A stretch of DNA of 9,505 bases from Gemmatimonadota bacterium (lineage in GTDB: Bacteria; Gemmatimonadota; Gemmatimonadetes; Longimicrobiales; Longimicrobiaceae). The stretch is from NCBI GenBank assembly GCA_019348265.1, contig JAHWJV010000101.1, positions 1-9,505 on the forward strand, given 5' to 3'. This document shows, piece after piece, positions 6,644-9,505 of this stretch (position 1 is the first letter of the stretch; every line of letters starts with the position of its first letter). The notes beneath the pieces are model-generated. The model did not search any database, had not been told where the DNA came from, and saw nothing but the letters and a program-made list of their open reading frames with translations. The translations under genes were made by a program, and so were the position numbers.

Positions 6644-7576
6644 ATGGCCGATCGACCCGCCAAGCGCGATTTCCTTTCGATTACCGACTTCTCGCGGGAC
6701 GAGATCCTGAGCACGCTGGACGTCGCCGAAACGCTGCGCTCAGGAGTCGCCGGAACCAAGCCGCTCGCGGGTAAGACGCTCGGGATGATCTTCGCGAAGA
6801 GCTCCACCCGTACTCGCGTCTCGTTCGAGGTCGGGGCCTTCGAGCTCGGGGGTCACGCTCTGTTCCTGTCCGCCCGCGATATCCAGCTCGGGCGTGGGGA
6901 GCCCATCCGCGATACCGCCCGGGTGCTCTCCCGCTACGTCGATGGGATCATGATCCGGACCTACTCGCACGAGGAGGTGGAGGAGCTCGCGCGATTTGCT
7001 ACCATCCCCGTGATCAACGGACTCACGGATCTGCTGCATCCCTGCCAGATCATGGCCGACCTGCAGACCATCATCGAGAACTTCGGCCCGGACCTGGGCG
7101 GCGTGAAGGTGGCCTGGGTGGGCGACGGCAACAACATGGCGAACTCGTGGCTCAACGCGGCATACATGCTGGGTTTCGAGCTGCGCCTGGCCTACCCCGC
7201 CGGCTACGAGCCCAACGCCGAGATCCTGGAGCGCGCCCGCGGCGGCGGCAACATCATCACCACCCACGACCCGCGCGAGGCCGTGGCCGGGGCCGACGTG
7301 GTGAACACCGACGTCTGGGCGTCCATGGGCCAGGAAGAGGAGGCTGTCGAGCGCGCTTCCGTATTCCAGAGGTATCGCGTCGATGATGCGTTGTTGAGGC
7401 GCGCGAGCCGCCGCGCCATCTTTCTGCATTGCCTCCCGGCGCACCGCGGCGAAGAGGTGACCGACGAGGTGCTGGAGGGGCCGCAGTCCCGCGTGTTCGA
7501 CCAGGCGGAGAACCGATTGCATGCTCAGAAGGCCGTCATGACCGTACTGATGAGCGAAGAAGGATTGGCACGATGA
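6644..7576 (+). CDS. argF: Ornithine carbamoyltransferase
   Basis: Predicted 310-residue enzyme that joins carbamoyl phosphate and ornithine to give citrulline in arginine synthesis; cytoplasmic, normally a trimer. All family landmarks are present: the carbamoyl-phosphate loop SSTRTR at 53-58, HPCQ at 132-135 in the DLLHPCQIMADLQT segment, the mobile ornithine-binding DVWASMGQ loop, and HCLPAHRG at 262-269, which carries the reactive cysteine. HPCQ and the SMG loop favour ornithine over acetylornithine or succinylornithine as substrate. Length matches the family, so the gene is intact. The start is ATG 6644: the extra 15 residues from an upstream in-frame start look nothing like the family and lie next to the candidate promoter. 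The last codon overlaps the gcvT start (ATGA), so the two are translationally coupled. No other arg gene is in the window. Confidence 0.96.
   Translation: MADRPAKRDFLSITDFSRDEILSTLDVAETLRSGVAGTKPLAGKTLGMIFAKSSTRTRVSFEVGAFELGGHALFLSARDIQLGRGEPIRDTARVLSRYVDGIMIRTYSHEEVEELARFATIPVINGLTDLLHPCQIMADLQTIIENFGPDLGGVKVAWVGDGNNMANSWLNAAYMLGFELRLAYPAGYEPNAEILERARGGGNIITTHDPREAVAGADVVNTDVWASMGQEEEAVERASVFQRYRVDDALLRRASRRAIFLHCLPAHRGEEVTDEVLEGPQSRVFDQAENRLHAQKAVMTVLMSEEGLAR
7556..7564 (+). promoter_or_regulatory. Shine-Dalgarno sequence fixing the gcvT start
   Basis: GAAGAAGGA lies inside the last codons of argF, with 8 bases between AAGGA and ATG 7573. It is the strongest ribosome binding site in the window. 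It shows that gcvT starts at 7573 and not at the upstream end of its open frame (7429). Confidence 0.75.
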
Positions 7577-8685
7577 GTGAGAGCACCCTGCTGCGCACAC
7601 CGCTGCACGGCGAGCACGCTGCCTTGAAGGCGAAGCTGGTACCGTTCGCGGGCTATGAGATGCCCGTGCAGTATCCGAGCGGCATCACGGCGGAGCACCG
7701 CGCGGTCCGCGAGGCCGCGGGCCTTTTCGACGTCTCGCATATGGGCGAGTTCGAGGTGCGCGGCGACAGCGCGCTCGATTTCATCCAGTACGTGACCACG
7801 AACGACGTGTCCAGGCTCGCCGTCGGGCAGGCCCAGTACTCGACGCTGCTGGGTCACGAGGGGACCATGCTCGACGACCTGCTGGTGTACCGCTTCGCGG
7901 ACTGGTACATGCTCGTCGTCAACGCATCCAATCGCGAGAAGGACTTCGCCTGGATCGATCAGTTCGCCGACCGGTTCGGTGTGCAGCTCCGGGATGTCTC
8001 CGATCGGTTCTCCCTGCTCGCGCTGCAGGGGCCGCGCTCTGAGGAGATCCTGCGCCGCCTTACCCGGGTCGATCTCGACGCGATCCGCTACTATCACTTC
8101 GCCGAGGGGCTGGTCGACGAACGCCGCGCCATCATCAGCCGCACCGGCTACACCGGCGAGGACGGCTTCGAGCTGTACCTGCAGAACGAGGATGCCGCCC
8201 CGATCTGGCGGCGCCTTCTGGACGTCGGGGGTGCCGACGGGCTGATTCCCGCCGGGCTGGGCGCGCGCGACTCGCTCCGCCTTGAGATGGGCTACGCCCT
8301 CTACGGGAACGACCTCGACGACACCCGCACCCCGCTCGAGGCCGGTCTCGGCTGGATCGTCAAGATAGACAAGGGCGACTTCGTAGGCCGCGAGGCGCTC
8401 GTCGCCCAGCGCGAGAAGGGCATTACCGAAAAGCTGGCCGGCTTTCGCCTGCTGGAGCGCGGCTTCCCCCGCCACGGCTATCCCATCCAGGTGCATGGGC
8501 AATCGGCCGGCGAGGTCGCCAGCGGAGTGCTCAGCCCCACGCTCGGTCTAGGCGTGGGGATGGCGTATCTCCCGGTGGACTCGGCAAAACCCGGATCCCG
8601 CATAGAAGTGGTGATTCGAGGCCAGCCGGTCCCGGCAGAGGTGGTCCGCCCGCCCTTTTACACCCTGGGTACGGTTCGCTCGTGA
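7573..8685 (+). CDS. gcvT: Glycine cleavage system T protein (aminomethyltransferase)
   Basis: Predicted 370-residue enzyme. With tetrahydrofolate it releases ammonia from the aminomethyl group carried on the lipoyl arm of the H protein and makes 5,10-methylene-tetrahydrofolate. The family pattern is complete: TPLHGEHAALKAKLVPFAGYEMPVQY at the N-terminus (split here over residues about 7-32), LFDVSHMGE, the MLDDLLVYR segment at 99-107 holding the conserved catalytic aspartate, SRTGYTGEDGFELY, and the GLGARDSLRLEMGYALYGNDL stretch, followed by the C-terminal barrel domain (GEVASGVLSPTLG). Length is normal and no frame break is seen. The start at 7573 overlaps the argF stop. Usual partners gcvH and gcvP are not in the window. 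The next gene begins 24 bp downstream, so the operon may extend to it. Confidence 0.96.
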   Translation: MSESTLLRTPLHGEHAALKAKLVPFAGYEMPVQYPSGITAEHRAVREAAGLFDVSHMGEFEVRGDSALDFIQYVTTNDVSRLAVGQAQYSTLLGHEGTMLDDLLVYRFADWYMLVVNASNREKDFAWIDQFADRFGVQLRDVSDRFSLLALQGPRSEEILRRLTRVDLDAIRYYHFAEGLVDERRAIISRTGYTGEDGFELYLQNEDAAPIWRRLLDVGGADGLIPAGLGARDSLRLEMGYALYGNDLDDTRTPLEAGLGWIVKIDKGDFVGREALVAQREKGITEKLAGFRLLERGFPRHGYPIQVHGQSAGEVASGVLSPTLGLGVGMAYLPVDSAKPGSRIEVVIRGQPVPAEVVRPPFYTLGTVRS

Positions 8686-8709
8686 AGCAGCGGCGGATGG
8701 AGAACGGCG

Positions 8710-8880
8710 GTGAGTGACATCGTCGTAATCACCACGGAAGACCTCGAACCCGCCGTGCGACTGCGCGGCGGGTTCGAGGCTGCGGGCTTCGACGTAGAGC
8801 TTCTCACCGCTGGCGAGGGCCTGGACGACGTGCCGGGCAACACCGTCCTGCTCATCATCACCGCGCACCTGCGCGAGCGC
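8710..8880 (+). CDS. Response-regulator-like gene, N-terminal fragment cut by a junction
   Basis: A GTG start at 8710 has GGAG at 8699-8702 with a 7-base spacer, a good ribosome binding site 24 bp after gcvT. The first 50 or so residues read as the opening of a receiver-like domain: strand SDIVVITTED, an amphipathic helix (LEPAVRLRGGFEAAGF), strand DVELLTAGEG, then NTVLLIIT. In comparable Gemmatimonadota-like genes this opens sigma-54 activators, but that is recall and the fragment is short. After about 8870-8910 the frame stays open to the right edge, yet it is codon-for-codon antisense to a convincing minus-strand hydrolase and carries no recognisable regulator sequence. I therefore treat the gene as broken by a join. 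Confidence 0.55.
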
Positions 8881-8912
8881 CGCGCCCGTCGTGGTCTGGA
8901 ACAGCGTGATGC
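8866..8912. other. Probable chimeric junction between core and right flank
   Basis: Plus-strand coding sequence that makes sense as a receiver-like N-terminus stops making sense here. To the right, the minus strand reads as an M23 peptidase whose sequence loses family character at this same place (after GGLGGITLF). Two coherent genes on opposite strands are each truncated within the same 50 bases, which fits a join of unrelated DNA rather than normal gene overlap. Confidence 0.6.
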
Positions 8913-9504
8913 CGCCGAGGCCGCCGTTGCCGACCTTGTCGATGACGCCGTCGACGACCGCGTAGGCCGGGGCGCCGTGCGGCGCGAAGATGTCGGTGCC
9001 CTGGTGCTTGCGACCGCCGGAGCGGGGGGCGTGCCAGGTGTCGGTGAAGCTGTGCGCGGGACCGACCGGGCAGACGGCGGCGGGTCCGACGTACACGTCC
9101 TTGGCGTTGGCGATGTCCACGGTGCCGCGGACGGGCGTGCCGTTCGGCGTCGTGCCGTAGCCGCTGCCCATGCTGACGGCGGCGCGCAGGGCGGCGGCCT
9201 GCGCGGCGCTGGTCCGCGGCACGCTCTTGCCGAGGCGGGTCTTGTAGACGTAGGTGACGAAGCCGGAGCAGTCGAAGCTGTGCGGACCGGTCGAGCCGTA
9301 CTGGTACGGCTTGCCGGCCTGCGTCGCAGCGATCTGCACCGCGAGCTGGCCGAGCGAGGCCGTGACGTAGCGGACGACCGCCTCGGGGCTGGTGTGCTCC
9401 ATCGCCGTCGGGCTGCCGGAGAAGGTGGAGCGGATCCGCGTGTCCCGGCCGAACGGCAGGTGCGCGACCGCCAGGCCCTCGGCGTCGGTGCTCGCCTGGC
9501 CGAT
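8881..9504 (-). CDS. Secreted cell-wall hydrolase fragment (NlpC/P60 plus M23 peptidase), broken at both ends
   Basis: About 208 residues of an actinobacterial-looking extracellular protein, open across the right edge and ending at the junction; the frame runs on to 8548 only as a shadow of gcvT. Residues 1-40 resemble the end of an Ig-like domain (DAEGLAVAHLPFGRDTRIRSTFSG). Residues about 55-100 match the start of an NlpC/P60 peptidase: GKPYQYGSTGPHSFDCSGF with catalytic Cys79. The expected histidine segment (GHVGIY-like) is absent. A second domain follows: GRKHQGTDIFAPHGAPAY carries His167 and Asp171, the first zinc motif (HxxxD) of M23 endopeptidases, then DGVIDKVGNGGLGG; the second motif (HxH) is lost at the join. 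Such enzymes cut peptidoglycan peptides. Nearly every codon ends in G or C and all Glu codons seen are GAG. The missing P60 histidine suggests either a degenerate domain or another artificial join near 9165-9215. Confidence 0.72.
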
Positions 9505-9505
9505 G

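Noticed and set aside
6740..8502. Long minus-strand frames opposite argF (6740-7600) and gcvT (7525-8502)
   Set aside because: Both sense genes are complete and unmistakable; the antisense products show no domain.
8548..8865. C-terminal continuation of the right-flank hydrolase frame
   Set aside because: It is antisense to gcvT and to the receiver-like start, and loses M23 character at the junction; the long frame is a by-product of the join.
1..9505. CRISPR arrays, tRNA or rRNA genes, insertion sequences, prophage genes
   Set aside because: No regularly spaced repeats, cloverleaf-like segments, transposase motifs or terminal inverted repeats were seen on either strand.

Overview
This window looks like a composite contig. 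A high-GC core of about 8 kb (roughly 710-8870) resembles Gemmatimonadota in gene content and codon use. It is flanked on each side by a piece that appears to come from another organism. Nothing was searched; the lineage calls rest on protein-family recognition, codon preference and what the reading frames do at the joins.

Layout. Positions 2-748 hold the C-terminal part of a sigma-54 (NtrC-type) activator whose body resembles sphingomonad proteins and uses GAA, TAT, CAT and GAT freely. Overlapping its stop by 4 bp is an archaemetzincin-type zinc protease (745-1332) in which all 12 Glu codons are GAG. Next come a small uncharacterised protein (1380-1790), a terminator-like hairpin (1836-1866), a protoporphyrinogen-oxidase-like flavoprotein (1907-3250) and an uncharacterised protein with a C-terminal zinc ribbon (3314-4009). 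Two genes run the other way: a secreted, Big_2-containing M30-type metallopeptidase lipoprotein (4011-6005), preceded in its operon by a small lipoprotein (6011-6496). A divergent promoter region of about 150 bp separates these from argF (6644-7576) and gcvT (7573-8685), which overlap by ATGA. The start of another response-regulator-like gene follows at 8710. Within about 200 bp the coherent reading switches to the minus strand, into the middle of an actinobacterial-looking secreted cell-wall hydrolase (NlpC/P60 plus M23) that runs off the right edge.

How the genes relate. argF (citrulline synthesis) and gcvT (glycine cleavage T protein) are tightly coupled and belong to central nitrogen and one-carbon metabolism. 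The leftward pair is a cell-envelope or secreted protease unit. The 745-4009 genes point the same way but share no obvious pathway. I found no tRNA, rRNA, CRISPR array, insertion sequence or phage gene, and no convincing new multi-gene system. What most deserves checking is the evidence of chimerism at both ends, the possible third join inside the right-hand hydrolase, the bacterial archaemetzincin, and two proteins of unknown function.
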